A DNA stretch of 64,000 bases, from assembly GCA_032622095.1 (NCBI GenBank), contig CP136063.1, forward strand, positions 74,195,980-74,259,979, given 5' to 3'. The notes under the pieces were generated by a model. The model made no database searches and was not told the origin of the DNA. It saw nothing but the letters and a program-made list of their open reading frames with translations. Both the position numbers and the translations under genes were made by a program. Source of the DNA: Siphonodentalium dalli (Eukaryota; Mollusca; Scaphopoda; Gadilida; Siphonodentaliidae). Positions 45,201 through 50,725 of the stretch are shown piece after piece (within the stretch, counting starts at the first letter, position 1; each line of letters starts with the position of its first letter).

Positions 45201-47520
45201 AAAAAATTCAAAAAGAGACTGAGTCAGAGAAGTTGTTGTACAAGAAAATGTTTGGAATCGCTCCTGAACCTCCAAAAAAGGAGAAAGCAAATTATGTAAG
45301 TAGCAAAACTTGAGTTTAAACCTATCTAGCATTCTTTAAAACCCTTTCATGACGGGAGCTGGACTGGTGCGGTATTAAAGACCCTGTGCCATTGCATTCT
45401 CTTATATATGCATGTCGCCCATATGGCTTACAACATCAAGGTAAATATTGTAAGGCCAATGTATTATCTTGTATATACGAGGCTCCCTATGGGAGACTCA
45501 TACATATATAACAATGCATTGGCACAGGGTTTTCGCAAAATTTCAGGAAGCTCCAGTCATAGAAGGGTTAATTTTGGTAATATATATGTGGAAACATGAA
45601 CAGTTTACAAAGATCAATGACAGATTTCATCATAGAATGAGGTCCCCAGAGGTTGAATTTAGTGACACTATCCCACATAGTGGGCTAACATCACCAAATT
45701 CACCCTCTGGGGACCTCGTTCTACATAATAGCAGGCCTCATGTTTAACCCTTTCTATACTGAAACATACTAATATAAGTTTTGTGGTGTCAAATTGGATG
45801 GGGCAACTTCAAGTAATTTCAAAAGAACTATGAGTTTCTCTCAGAAGATTTAATTAGGCAATGAACCAAAATATGTGATTTTCAAAACATGTAACATTAC
45901 TACTTAAAAGATAAAGTTTACATATTACCATCAGGCCTGAAAATATGCTACCGAACATTTGCAGAGTGAGGTCTCCTGAGGGTGAATTTAGTCTACCCCG
46001 CACAGTGGGCTAGCATCCTTAAATTCGTCCTCTGGGGACCAGGGTTCGCACTATCACTTGCCAAATTTGCCAATGGCAAAAATAATTCATATTTGGCAAA
46101 AATTATTTTCATTTGGCAAAAGTTTTGGCAAGTCACTTTTATTTCCTCAAGAAAGTTGAAAAATATAGGTCAATCAATACCATTCATTTCAAGAAACTCT
46201 TACAATATAATTATATTAGTGGTGTTTTAGGAATAGTTAACACCTCTATAAAGAAGCAGTTAATCTGATAGCATTAGTATCGATGGGTGGAGTGATTACC
46301 CGTATTTAGTGTGGAGGTCTATTTAGTTTACATAGATAATCCTCTTGTGATGTGCCCTTCTGACGAAGCAACCCTTCTATCATGTTATTATTCGGTGATT
46401 GGTAAACTAAAATAGAGATGCGAGTATAATTATTATCTAACTGCTTTCATATCGATATCAAAAGTCGTTCAAACCGCGAGTGTCGAAACATAAGACTCGA
46501 GGTTGCAGAAAATTATAGTATCAGGGATTTCATTTGGCAAATTCCAAAAGAATTTGGCACCAAAAAAAATTCATTTTGCAAATTATTTGGCCAACGCAAA
46601 TTTCGGTCCAGCGCGGACCCTGCTGGGGACCTCATTCTGCATGGTCTCATCTGCTATGGGAGACCTTGACTCAGATTTAAGTTCCCAGATGGTGAAGATG
46701 GTGATGTGCACTCATTGGTCACCTCGATTATGCATTGTGTCATCTGCCATTTTGGGATCATAGAGAAACTAAACTAGAAAAGAAAAAGAAACTTTCTAAA
46801 GAAGTTTTTAAAGAGACTTAAAAACTTGCTAATTTGATAATAAAGATACTTTCCAAAGAAAATGAGGCCTTAGCATTTGGCAAATGCAAAGCCTGAGTTT
46901 AATGTGCCTGTCATTTGCAGAATGAGGTCCCCTGAGGGTGACTTTAGTGATGCTATCCCGCATAGCGAGCTAGCATCACTATATTCACCCTCTGGGGATC
47001 TCATTCTGCTTAGGCCTCATCCTCTCCGGAAAGTTTCTTTATTATCAAATTCCTATAGAAACTTCTTTACATAGATTCTATTTCTTTTCTAATTTAGTTT
47101 CTCTATATCCCCAAATTGGCAGAAGTCACATTGCATAATCGAGGTTCCCAATGGGTGTTGGTCACAATATTCATTTTGGGAACTTCAATCTGAGTCTATA
47201 TCTCTATTACAGATGAGGCCATGCAGAATGAGGTCCCCATAGGGTGAATTTTGTGATGCTAGCCCGCTATGTGGGATAGCATACCTAAATTTACCCTCTG
47301 GGGACCTCATTCTGCAAATGACAGGCACACTAACCTCAGGTTTGTGTTCTGTATTGTGTCATATTTGCAATTTTTAGTATTTGTTTTGTTCTTGTGAAAT
47401 GTTTTTGAGATTTTGTGAAATGATTTCCATTTTTCTTTTCAGTGGTGGCTCATTGGTATCGGAGGAGCAGCGCTAGTTGCAGCATTATCTATATTTTCTT
47501 ACAAGAACATTCAACACTGA
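17452..47520 (+). CDS. FKBP8: FKBP8-like peptidyl-prolyl isomerase homologue (10 exons, 572 aa)
   Basis: Joined exons: 17452-18261, 33772-33919, 34291-34378, 36389-36499, 37099-37173, 39215-39329, 40292-40381, 41584-41661, 45170-45295, 47443-47520 (1719 nt). Layout: residues 1-258 acidic and disordered; [12 protein letters not shown] (~259-270), a signature shared with vertebrate FKBP8; FKBP domain ~271-370 with [33 protein letters not shown] region ~387-505; linker with [15 protein letters not shown]; a C-terminal hydrophobic tail anchor ([18 protein letters not shown]) ending KNIQH. In vertebrates FKBP8 sits in mitochondrial and ER membranes, binds Hsp90 and Bcl-2, and acts in mitophagy and anti-apoptosis; equivalent roles here are inferred. 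Usual active-site aromatics are replaced, as in other FKBP8 proteins. At 572 residues it exceeds the ~412 of the human protein, owing to the N terminus. Confidence 0.93.
18266..19110 (+). pseudogene. 5'-truncated non-LTR retrotransposon (RT fragment)
   Basis: From the very start of FKBP8 intron 1 the sequence reads [14 protein letters not shown] in one phase. It then shifts phase at ~18355 to [20 protein letters not shown] (catalytic YADD) and [10 protein letters not shown]. After another shift near 18710 it reads the C-terminal region ([28 protein letters not shown]). It ends with GAAATAAACACAATACAATA, a tail like those of LINE 3' ends, and a mariner-like MITE follows at 19113. The clade is uncertain. 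It is dead through frame breaks and truncation before the RT palm. Confidence 0.82.
19113..19300. mobile_element. Mariner-like palindromic MITE (family D), full copy
   Basis: The ends are inverted repeats beginning CAGTAATGCCCTA, directly flanked by TA on both sides (19111-19112 and 19301-19302). Inner arms contain GACTCCTTAACCACAGCAG and TTATGGGTAATTATTCAGG. The central loop is near TCATCGTTCTGATGA. 188 bp, no coding capacity. Confidence 0.85.
19318..19850. repeat. Family C palindromic repeat copy
   Basis: It contains the diagnostic inverted pairs (CAGAGGGTTAATATAGTGA / TTCATCCTCTGGGATCCTC) and the middle module with GGTGATATGTACCCATTGGGC. The second half is interrupted by a TA-flanked MITE at 19644-19820. 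Family C recurs at 22985, 34430, 43340, 45635, 45955, 46880 and 55348. Confidence 0.7.
19644..19820. mobile_element. TA-flanked MITE nested in family C repeat
   Basis: The termini CTCTCAGGTGCCTAATAAT and its inverse are flanked by TA (19642-19643, 19821-19822). Removing 177 bp plus one TA restores the family C sequence ...GCATCAC-TAAACTCACCC..., which shows the order of insertion. Internally the short motif AATAATAGTGAT repeats. Confidence 0.8.
21300..22980. other. Interior of the foldback element, no gene recognised
   Basis: Several short open frames (the longest ~100 codons at 22308-22616) have no recognisable motif and overlap one another. I regard them as chance. Confidence 0.5.
22985..23290. 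repeat. Family C palindromic repeat copy
   Basis: GCAGAATGAGGTTCCCAGAG and its complement TCACCTTCTGGAGACCTC enclose ATGCTATCCCACACAGTGGG. The second palindromic module (CCCAATGGGTGAACATC) follows. Confidence 0.8.
23626..23655 (+). repeat. Poly-G tract
   Basis: About 26 consecutive G. This is a likely source of assembly or polymerase slippage error. Confidence 0.95.
25250..33280 (+). repeat. Family A array: ~160-bp units, ~47 copies, with higher-order blocks
   Basis: Units of mostly 164 bp (some 155) share GATGGGAACGAGTCATTTTG, GGTCATTCGGCCAAAAAAC, ATGGCCGCCAGCAGCC, ATCTTGGATTTTACTC, TTTGTATGACTAAATCC and GCACGGGCTACAGGTCGTAC. A head (TTTTTAGCTCAACTTTACTT...TTTGAGCTATTGCC) occurs at ~25259, ~26638, ~28058 and ~29776. 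The tail (TTTCCACATTCCTAATGGC...TTCCAAGTTGAGCTACAGTG) occurs at ~32310 and ~33200. Large blocks are duplicated nearly exactly at offsets of 1420 bp and about 1725 bp. No coding function; it occupies half of FKBP8 intron 1. Confidence 0.9.
33284..33392. mobile_element. Mariner-like MITE (family D), deleted copy
   Basis: CAGTAATGCCCTAAATAATC at the left and CTCTCACTG at the right are both bordered by TA. The second arm is mostly missing compared with the 19113 copy. Confidence 0.8.
33395..33771. other. End of FKBP8 intron 1, no feature seen
   Basis: AT-rich with several TACATGTA motifs; leads into the exon 2 acceptor. Confidence 0.5.
33772..33919 (+). CDS. FKBP8: FKBP8 exon 2 (FKBP domain, first half)
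   Basis: Acceptor TTTCACACAG ends at 33771. The exon encodes [18 protein letters not shown] to GDGDVIQ and ends in phase 1 at G|GTATGT. In place of the canonical HYTG strand it reads NVKG, and the Asp/Phe-rich pocket loop is [14 protein letters not shown]. Confidence 0.93.
34291..34378 (+). CDS. FKBP8: FKBP8 exon 3 (FKBP domain)
   Basis: Acceptor TTTGCTTCAG. The exon encodes [14 protein letters not shown] to [10 protein letters not shown] and ends AG|GTGAGT in phase 2. The pocket-floor tryptophan of active FKBPs (usually in VIxGW) is replaced by leucine (VIQALE). Confidence 0.93.
34430..34790. repeat. Family C repeat copy (intron 3)
   Basis: GCAGAATGAGGTCCCCAGAG at ~34442 and again at ~34727 bracket the middle module (GTGATGTGCATCCATTGGGC). 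The palindromic halves are incomplete. Confidence 0.7.
34962..36243. mobile_element. hAT element with 8-bp target duplication, BED-finger remnant
   Basis: The termini TAGGCCTGTAACGATACG and its diverged inverse (CGTTACAGGCCTA) are flanked on both sides by GTATATTG (34954-34961 and 36244-36251). This 8-bp duplication is diagnostic of hAT transposition. The 1282-bp element has CGATACG/ATCGCGAT-rich subterminal sequence, a large internal inverted repeat (about 35175-35410), and a transposase N-terminal fragment on the minus strand. Confidence 0.9.
35602..36009 (-). pseudogene. hAT transposase N-terminal fragment (BED zinc finger)
   Basis: This 135-codon frame ends with a BED-type finger: [19 protein letters not shown], then SKLC and [13 protein letters not shown]. 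The usual first cysteine of the C-x2-C pair appears as serine (ISKLC), so zinc binding is probably lost. The rest of a ZBED-type transposase (RNase-H-like core, dimerisation domain) is absent. The element would need an enzyme supplied in trans. Confidence 0.75.
36389..36499 (+). CDS. FKBP8: FKBP8 exon 4 (end of FKBP domain)
   Basis: Acceptor CTTCTTCACAG. The exon encodes [18 protein letters not shown] and the linker ending SASERIEIG. The donor is GG|GTAAGT in phase 2. The last 27 bases of the exon plus 37 bases of intron form the first unit of a 64-bp tandem repeat running downstream. Confidence 0.93.
36473..36850 (+). repeat. 64-bp tandem repeat derived from FKBP8 exon 4 end and splice donor
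   Basis: Units start at 36473, 36537, 36601 and 36665, each beginning GTCAGC and ending AAACAT or similar; two more decayed units follow to ~36850. Unit 1 contains the true end of exon 4 (AGATTGG|GTAAGTG). Unit 2 repeats it exactly. Unit 3 has lost GT (GGATAAG). Unit 4 again has GGGTAAGTG. The array is therefore a duplicated exon edge with decoy donors. Confidence 0.9.
37099..37173 (+). CDS. FKBP8: FKBP8 exon 5 (TPR 1, first helix pair)
   Basis: Acceptor TTTAATACAG. The exon encodes [18 protein letters not shown] to INSYTK and ends AA|GTAAGT in phase 2. The pattern G/N-x-LF-x(3)-DYxxAIxxY is a standard TPR helix A/B. Confidence 0.92.
37235..37335. repeat. Diverged copy of the CCAATGCATTCTC palindrome
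   Basis: It contains TATGAGAGACTCGCATATTT, AATGCATTGGCACAGGGT and TTTCAGGAAGCTCCAGTC, which are also present together at ~45490-45565. Confidence 0.6.
37336..38742. other. FKBP8 intron 5, no defined element
   Basis: Mostly unremarkable AT-rich sequence with a ~15-bp G tract at 37981-37995. The 68-codon open frame at 38066-38272 shows no motif and is probably chance. Confidence 0.5.
38743..39125. mobile_element. piggyBac-like MITE carrying twin palindromes (intron 5)
   Basis: The termini CCCTTTACCCAAC and GTTGGGTAAAGGG match the intact copy at 53163-53544. The left flank is TTAA and the right flank ATAA (mutated). Inside are two hairpins (about 38896-38962 and 39026-39101) built on CCAATGCATTCTCTTATATA, separated by ~65 bp. 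The whole is in inverse orientation relative to the 53-kb copy. Confidence 0.8.
39215..39329 (+). CDS. FKBP8: FKBP8 exon 6 (TPR linker and TPR 2)
   Basis: Acceptor TTGTTATTCAG. The exon encodes [17 protein letters not shown] to [11 protein letters not shown] and ends AAG|GTATGT in phase 0. The basic-polar NNMAACQLK helix corresponds to the NNLAASQLK segment of vertebrate FKBP8, part of the Hsp90-binding clamp. Confidence 0.92.
39440..39780. repeat. Diverged interspersed repeat (intron 6)
   Basis: AGTACTATGTCTTTAA repeats three times at ~39508-39540. The following CTTTCAATATGGGGGTCTGT, CCTCATCTCCTGTCTGTAGA and GCCAGCATGATAAT recur in similar order at ~58895-59003. Confidence 0.55.
39840..39996. 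repeat. Imperfect foldback repeat
   Basis: Arms AAGGTATCTTACACTCGTCC / ATGTGAGATCCTC and TATTTTATACGTAATTTATT / GATAAATTCCGTATAAAATA pair across a ~60-bp centre. Confidence 0.6.
40292..40381 (+). CDS. FKBP8: FKBP8 exon 7 (TPR 2/3)
   Basis: Acceptor TCGGAATAG. The exon encodes [18 protein letters not shown] and [12 protein letters not shown], with donor AAG|GTAAGC in phase 0. The KALFRxGK motif is the conserved TPR clamp helix that contacts the C-terminal MEEVD of Hsp90 in related immunophilins. Confidence 0.93.
40404..40840. mobile_element. hAT MITE with 8-bp target duplication (intron 7)
   Basis: CTCAGAAC lies at 40396-40403 and 40841-40848. The termini are TATGACCCTGC on the left and GCAGGGCCCTA on the right. 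Internal AATCGAATC/GAATCGATTC-rich sequence is symmetrical near both ends. The element starts only 22 bp after the exon 7 donor. Confidence 0.85.
41381..41554. mobile_element. Mariner-like palindromic MITE (family D)
   Basis: CAGTAATGCCCTAAATAACC to GGGCATTACTG, with palindromic arms around GAAAGCTCTC-type sequence. TA is present at the left (41379-41380); the right flank is TG. It ends 29 bp before exon 8. Confidence 0.8.
41584..41661 (+). CDS. FKBP8: FKBP8 exon 8 (TPR 3)
   Basis: Acceptor TTTTAAACCACAG. The exon encodes [19 protein letters not shown] and HLDPESK, with donor AAG|GTATTT in phase 0. Repeats crowd it closely: a mariner-like MITE ends 29 bp upstream at 41554 and a family B element starts ~25 bp downstream. 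Confidence 0.92.
41687..43114 (+). mobile_element. Family B modular tandem element, copy 1 (intron 8)
   Basis: The head is a hairpin TTTTTAGTCGAGTTTTTTTCC / AAAACTCGACTTATAG. Seven ~161-bp units follow (CTCGTTAGCGCGATAACTTC, GAAATTTGGTATATAGGTGT, GAGTTCGAAAACCGGCCTGG, GATAGAGTTATGGCCCTTAA). The unique tail has duplicated GGCGGTA, ending CAGCATCTCTGATGCCACC and TCTTGT. The last units form two ordered subtypes (ATTCAACTAAAATTTGG then ATTTGTTTAAAATTAGG), duplicated as a pair in this copy. A 5-bp stem GCATC-TCT-GATGC lies 11 nt from the 3' edge. Confidence 0.88.
43340..43835. repeat. Family C repeat, near full length
   Basis: It reads inward from GCCTGAGTTTA...GTTTGCCTGTCA on the left and from TGACAGGGACACTAAACTCA on the right. 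It contains three palindromic modules: GAGGTCCACAGAGGGTGAAT with its complement, a middle CCCAATTGGTGAATATTGTG / CACCCATTGGGAACC, and a second GAGGTCC pair. It is linked by GAGAAACTAAACTGAAAAAG and a TTGATAATAAAGACACTTTCC segment. This copy best defines the family (~480 bp). Confidence 0.8.
43929..44975. mobile_element. hAT element with 8-bp target duplication (intron 8)
   Basis: ATTTCCGG flanks both sides (43921-43928 and 44976-44983). The termini are TAGAGATGGGCGGTATT and its inverse AATACCGAGTATCGCCCATC...TCTA. 1047 bp with GGTATCGGTAAAT subterminal motifs and no clear transposase frame. Confidence 0.9.
45170..45295 (+). CDS. FKBP8: FKBP8 exon 9 (post-TPR linker)
   Basis: Acceptor CCATTTTGTAG. 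The exon encodes [18 protein letters not shown] to [18 protein letters not shown], with donor TAT|GTAAGT in phase 0. It is basic and amphipathic, in the position of the calmodulin-binding segment described for vertebrate FKBP8. Calmodulin binding is not demonstrated here. Confidence 0.92.
45375..45575. repeat. Diverged CCAATGCATTCTC palindrome (intron 9)
   Basis: CCATTGCATTCTCTTATATA at ~45390 pairs with TATATAACAATGCATTGGC at ~45506-45526 across a ~100-bp degraded centre. AGGGTTTTCGCAAAATTTC lies to the right, as at 37290. Confidence 0.7.
45635..45735. repeat. Family C palindrome (single module)
   Basis: AGAATGAGGTCCCCAGAGG pairs with CCCTCTGGGGACCTCGTTCT across CTATCCCACATAGTGGGCTA. Confidence 0.88.
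45950..47345. repeat. Family C copies, tandem/nested (intron 9)
   Basis: One copy spans ~45950-46880 and is split by a hAT MITE (46040-46622). Another spans ~46880-47345, with GAGGTCC palindromes at 46921-47010 and 47229-47318 and the CCCAATGGGTGTTGGTCAC middle module. It ends ACCTCATTCTGCAAATGACA then GGCACACTAACCTCAGG. Confidence 0.8.
46040..46622. mobile_element. hAT MITE nested in family C, 8-bp target duplication
   Basis: CTGGGGAC occurs at 46032-46039 and 46623-46630. The termini are CAGGGTTCGCAC and GCGCGGACCCTG. Removing 583 bp plus one octamer restores CCTCTGGGGACCTCATTCTG of the family C repeat. The interior is rich in TTTGGCAAA and its complement. Confidence 0.92.
47443..47520 (+). 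CDS. FKBP8: FKBP8 exon 10 (C-terminal membrane anchor)
   Basis: Acceptor TTTTTCTTTTCAG. The exon encodes a 25-residue tail: ~19 hydrophobic residues beginning [10 protein letters not shown], then YKNIQH and TGA at 47518-47520. The short, weakly basic tail after the membrane segment is typical of mitochondrial/ER tail-anchored proteins. Confidence 0.93.
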   Translation, partial: WWLIGIGGAALVAALSIFSYKNIQH

Positions 47521-47728
47521 TTCTAGATTCAAATATTCACCAATTAAATAATTCCAATGCACCTCGAGATATTAATAATAGCCTGTGATATGACATACAC
47601 AAATGGCCATAGTCCAGGTCTGGCACATCATGAATTTTAACTTAACAGTGTAAAATCTGCATACTCTCTATTTTTGTTGAAACTATAAGATGGCCCACAT
47701 CGATGCACAATCACACTAAAGTCATTAA

Positions 47729-47734
47729 AATAAA
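47729..47734 (+). terminator. FKBP8 poly(A) signal AATAAA
   Basis: AATAAA lies 209 bp after the FKBP8 stop. It is 10 bp before the TTA target site of a Harbinger-like MITE, so cleavage would fall at or just inside that MITE. Confidence 0.6.
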
Positions 47735-47746
47735 ATATCTGTGTTA

Positions 47747-48531
47747 GGCGAGACCAATTTTATTACTTGGATTACGAACGCGCCGACAACAAAATCCGAA
47801 AAAATCGAAGAAAAACAAAATTTATTTTGAAAGCAAATAATGTTTTCCGGATGTATGTATAATGTGCGGTCCGTTTCTGTTTGAATGCCGTATTTTTTAA
47901 TGTTTCCGGCTTTCGGTATTACGCGCGATCCGTTATTTATACCGGTAAACGTTTGAGATTTTAAACTACTGAACTATATCCGGTTTACGATTTCCGCTTC
48001 CGCGTATATGTGGAGGTTGTGAACGCCAAAGGATGCGTTTGAGAAATTATGAAATGTATTATTAAAACATACTAAACCTTTTATTAAATATAAATATTGT
48101 TATAAAATACAGACCTGGTCTGTATCTTAGTATATATTTCCATTCATGACGGCATCTATGGACGCTTTATAATATTGCGTATCATAATATAAATGCCATT
48201 CATTTCTTAATTCAATGTAACGAGGACATGATGACCACCATCATTTATTATAATACCGGGTCAAATGGAGGTGGTCAAAGATGCTTTAATACCCTATTTA
48301 TAAATGCTCATCTAAACCAATGATATGGATTACATTCATTTGCTTACCATATTGTCTCTGGTACCAGTCAGATAGTCATGTTTGTCTGTATTTGCTGTCG
48401 ATATTCCAATATTCCAGCTGATTTTACTAATAATTCCAAAAAGGTTTTTTTTTTTTTTTTTTTTTTCCCTCCTGCATCTACAGATTTGAATCCTCAATGT
48501 TCGTAATCCAAGTAATAAAATTGGTCTCGCC
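47747..48531. mobile_element. PIF/Harbinger-like MITE with 33-bp perfect TIRs
   Basis: The left end GGCGAGACCAATTTTATTAC...GATTACGAAC and the right end 48499-48531 are perfect reverse complements over 33 bp. The trinucleotide TTA flanks both sides (47744-47746, 48532-48534), as expected for PIF/Harbinger. 785 bp without a transposase frame; it includes a ~20-bp poly-T tract at ~48447. Confidence 0.88.
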
Positions 48532-48534
48532 TTA

Positions 48535-49590
48535 TCAGGCAATTATATCTCAATTTTGAGATGAGGGAGGGAGGCTTTTTTTTCTCGAAATCTGGAAAAC
48601 ATACTCTAGAAACAAACTTAAATTCATTTTCGTTGTTCAATTGTAATATTTTGAACAGAAAATATTGAAAAAAAAGTTTGACGAGGCTTTTTAAAAGAAA
48701 ATTTTAGTGACGAGGGATGATAACACAGAATTATTATTTATTTTGCCTAATATAAAAAGTATATACTAATAAAGCAAGTTGACCAGCTTCAGATCATTTT
48801 TATCTGCAGCATGATGCACAAGACATGTTCTGTTAATGACATAAGTACACCTTTATGAATGACATTACAAGCCTTGAAATAATTTACAAATTATCAGCTA
48901 ATACAGCCTGTTATGTCAGGCACATCACAATTTCAGTCTGTCGGTTCATGTGTTCTGCCATGTCACAGTAAATTTAATAGAAACTGGCCTCATTCTTCAA
49001 AGAAACATTATATTTCAAAACAGAGTCATTGATGAATTCAATTGCCGTAAGCACAATAAGCCTAACATTGTACATTTCTATTTTCAGAACCCGGGATTAA
49101 TCTTGTGTTTTCATAGATTACTGGTTTCTTTTGGAATTTCTGTGATTGACTATCAACTAATTTAGGGTCTGTCACAATGGCAGGTACAAAATCATTTCAT
49201 CTTGTCATATTAAAATTTTCAGTAGGTTTCAACCTATCATAGACAGGCTAGTTATTTCAAGGCTTATGGAGTTACCTGGATGCCACGTACTTGATAATTG
49301 AATGACTCGCGAATGACTCGCGAATGTTTTATCATAAAACGTTTACATGGAGACTTCACTTTCAAGTAATTCCAAAAATATAACACCCCTGATTAAGTTG
49401 ACCCTCATTCTGCAAATGACAGACTATTTTCAGGCTTCAGTAATATCTGATTTTGGATTACGCCTCTCTTATCTAATTCATACAAAACGATGTCCAACAA
49501 TAGCTGAATATAACTGCAATAGTTGAAACAATGATGTACCAGGTCTGATGGTCTGGTAGCCTTCCACTTGTGACCATTTATGTTCATTTC
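48535..49590. other. Intergenic AT-rich sequence
   Basis: No gene recognised. GACTCGCGAAT is doubled at ~49304-49326, and a fragment resembling a family C edge (CTCATTCTGCAAATGACAGA) lies at ~49406. Confidence 0.45.
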
Positions 49591-49595
49591 ATAGA

Positions 49596-49748
49596 GAGCA
49601 ATCAATTGGTTTCGATGATTACATGAAATAATTCACGAGGGTAGCTGGGTCTGTTAAAACCTGAGTGAGCTGAGCGAACAAGGGTTTTACCAATAGGACT
49701 GGCTCCCAGCGTAAATTATGTTACAAATCATCGAAACCAATTGATTAT
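49596..49748. repeat. Foldback palindrome
   Basis: AATCAATTGGTTTCGATGAT and its complement bound the block, with inner AATAATTCACG / CGTAAATTATG-type pairing and a ~60-bp centre. Confidence 0.75.
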
Positions 49749-50089
49749 TCTGTTTATTACACATTTTCCAACATTAAAAGGCACTAATTCTAAAATAAAT
49801 TTGTGACAAAATAGTCCCCGATAAGCTCACCGGGGAAATAATTCACAGGTGTGACGTTATCACTTTTAATTCAGCGAGAAGTCCTTATAAATCATGGCTA
49901 AGTGTGTAATAAATTCATGTTAGTCATCCAAGCTTGTTTATGATACAATTGATTTCAAGACAATTATCTACTAATTTTATTTATAATTTAGAAACTTCGC
50001 CAAAATATTATTATTTAATGTTCTGTTGATTTTAGTTATATACCGTATATCACATGAAGTAGTTCATCATTCTGTCTGAATCTAAGGGC

Positions 50090-50360
50090 CACCGCAGACG
50101 CTTCGATTAACATCGTAAGTGGGGACATGCTCACGACAATATCGCAGCCATATTGTAGTCATCAAGTGATGTTTGATGTTTACCAGGAAAATCGTGGCGT
50201 GACCTTGGCAACACATGCAATTGTGGCTGTCACATGACCATGGTCGCACTGGTCTCACAATTTACATGTGATTGATCACCTGGATAATATTGCAGCTGCA
50301 GACACTGTAACACCTGCGAGTTTCCCCACTTACGATTATTTTAATTGCAGTGTCTGCGGT
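50090..50360. mobile_element. Non-autonomous TIR element (~265 bp)
   Basis: GGCCACCGCAGACGCTTC...ATCGTAAGTGGGGA on the left matches TCCCCACTTACGATTA...TGTCTGCGGTGGC on the right as inverted repeats of ~45 bp. The target duplication is not clear. Confidence 0.75.
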
Positions 50361-50725
50361 GGCATTAACTGTGTTGCATGTGTAATAATTTTGTATTCCA
50401 ACTAAATGGGCAGGGCCTGGTAGGAAAGTCTTATTCAAAGTAATTCTTTCTAGCCATCCTTCAGGATTTAGTTGCAGGACTAAGAGATCATTTTGGTTAT
50501 ATTCCAATATTTTGATTATAAATATATTTGTCTGATTTAGCCAACTTGAAATCAATAATATATGTTGCTAAATAGCCCTTTCTATACAAAATGGATTCTG
50601 CCATTCAGTTATAAAAGTATACATTGAAATGGTCTATTATTTGGAGGGGTGTTCAGGATAAGTTAGTAGACGGCAGTCAGACAAAAAGATAATACAAGTG
50701 TGAAGAATACATATTCATTGGTGGG

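Larger units (their letters stand above)
17388..47745 (+). other. FKBP8: FKBP8 gene span
   Basis: The gene extends from the acceptor TATTTCAG at 17380-17387, which opens the ATG-containing exon, to the region just past the AATAAA at 47729-47734. The acceptor implies at least one upstream 5' untranslated exon that I could not locate. All internal introns have AG acceptors. Nine donors were read: eight are GT and the first is GC. Phases run 0, 1, 2, 2, 2, 0, 0, 0, 0 and join all ten exons without a stop. Confidence 0.92.
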
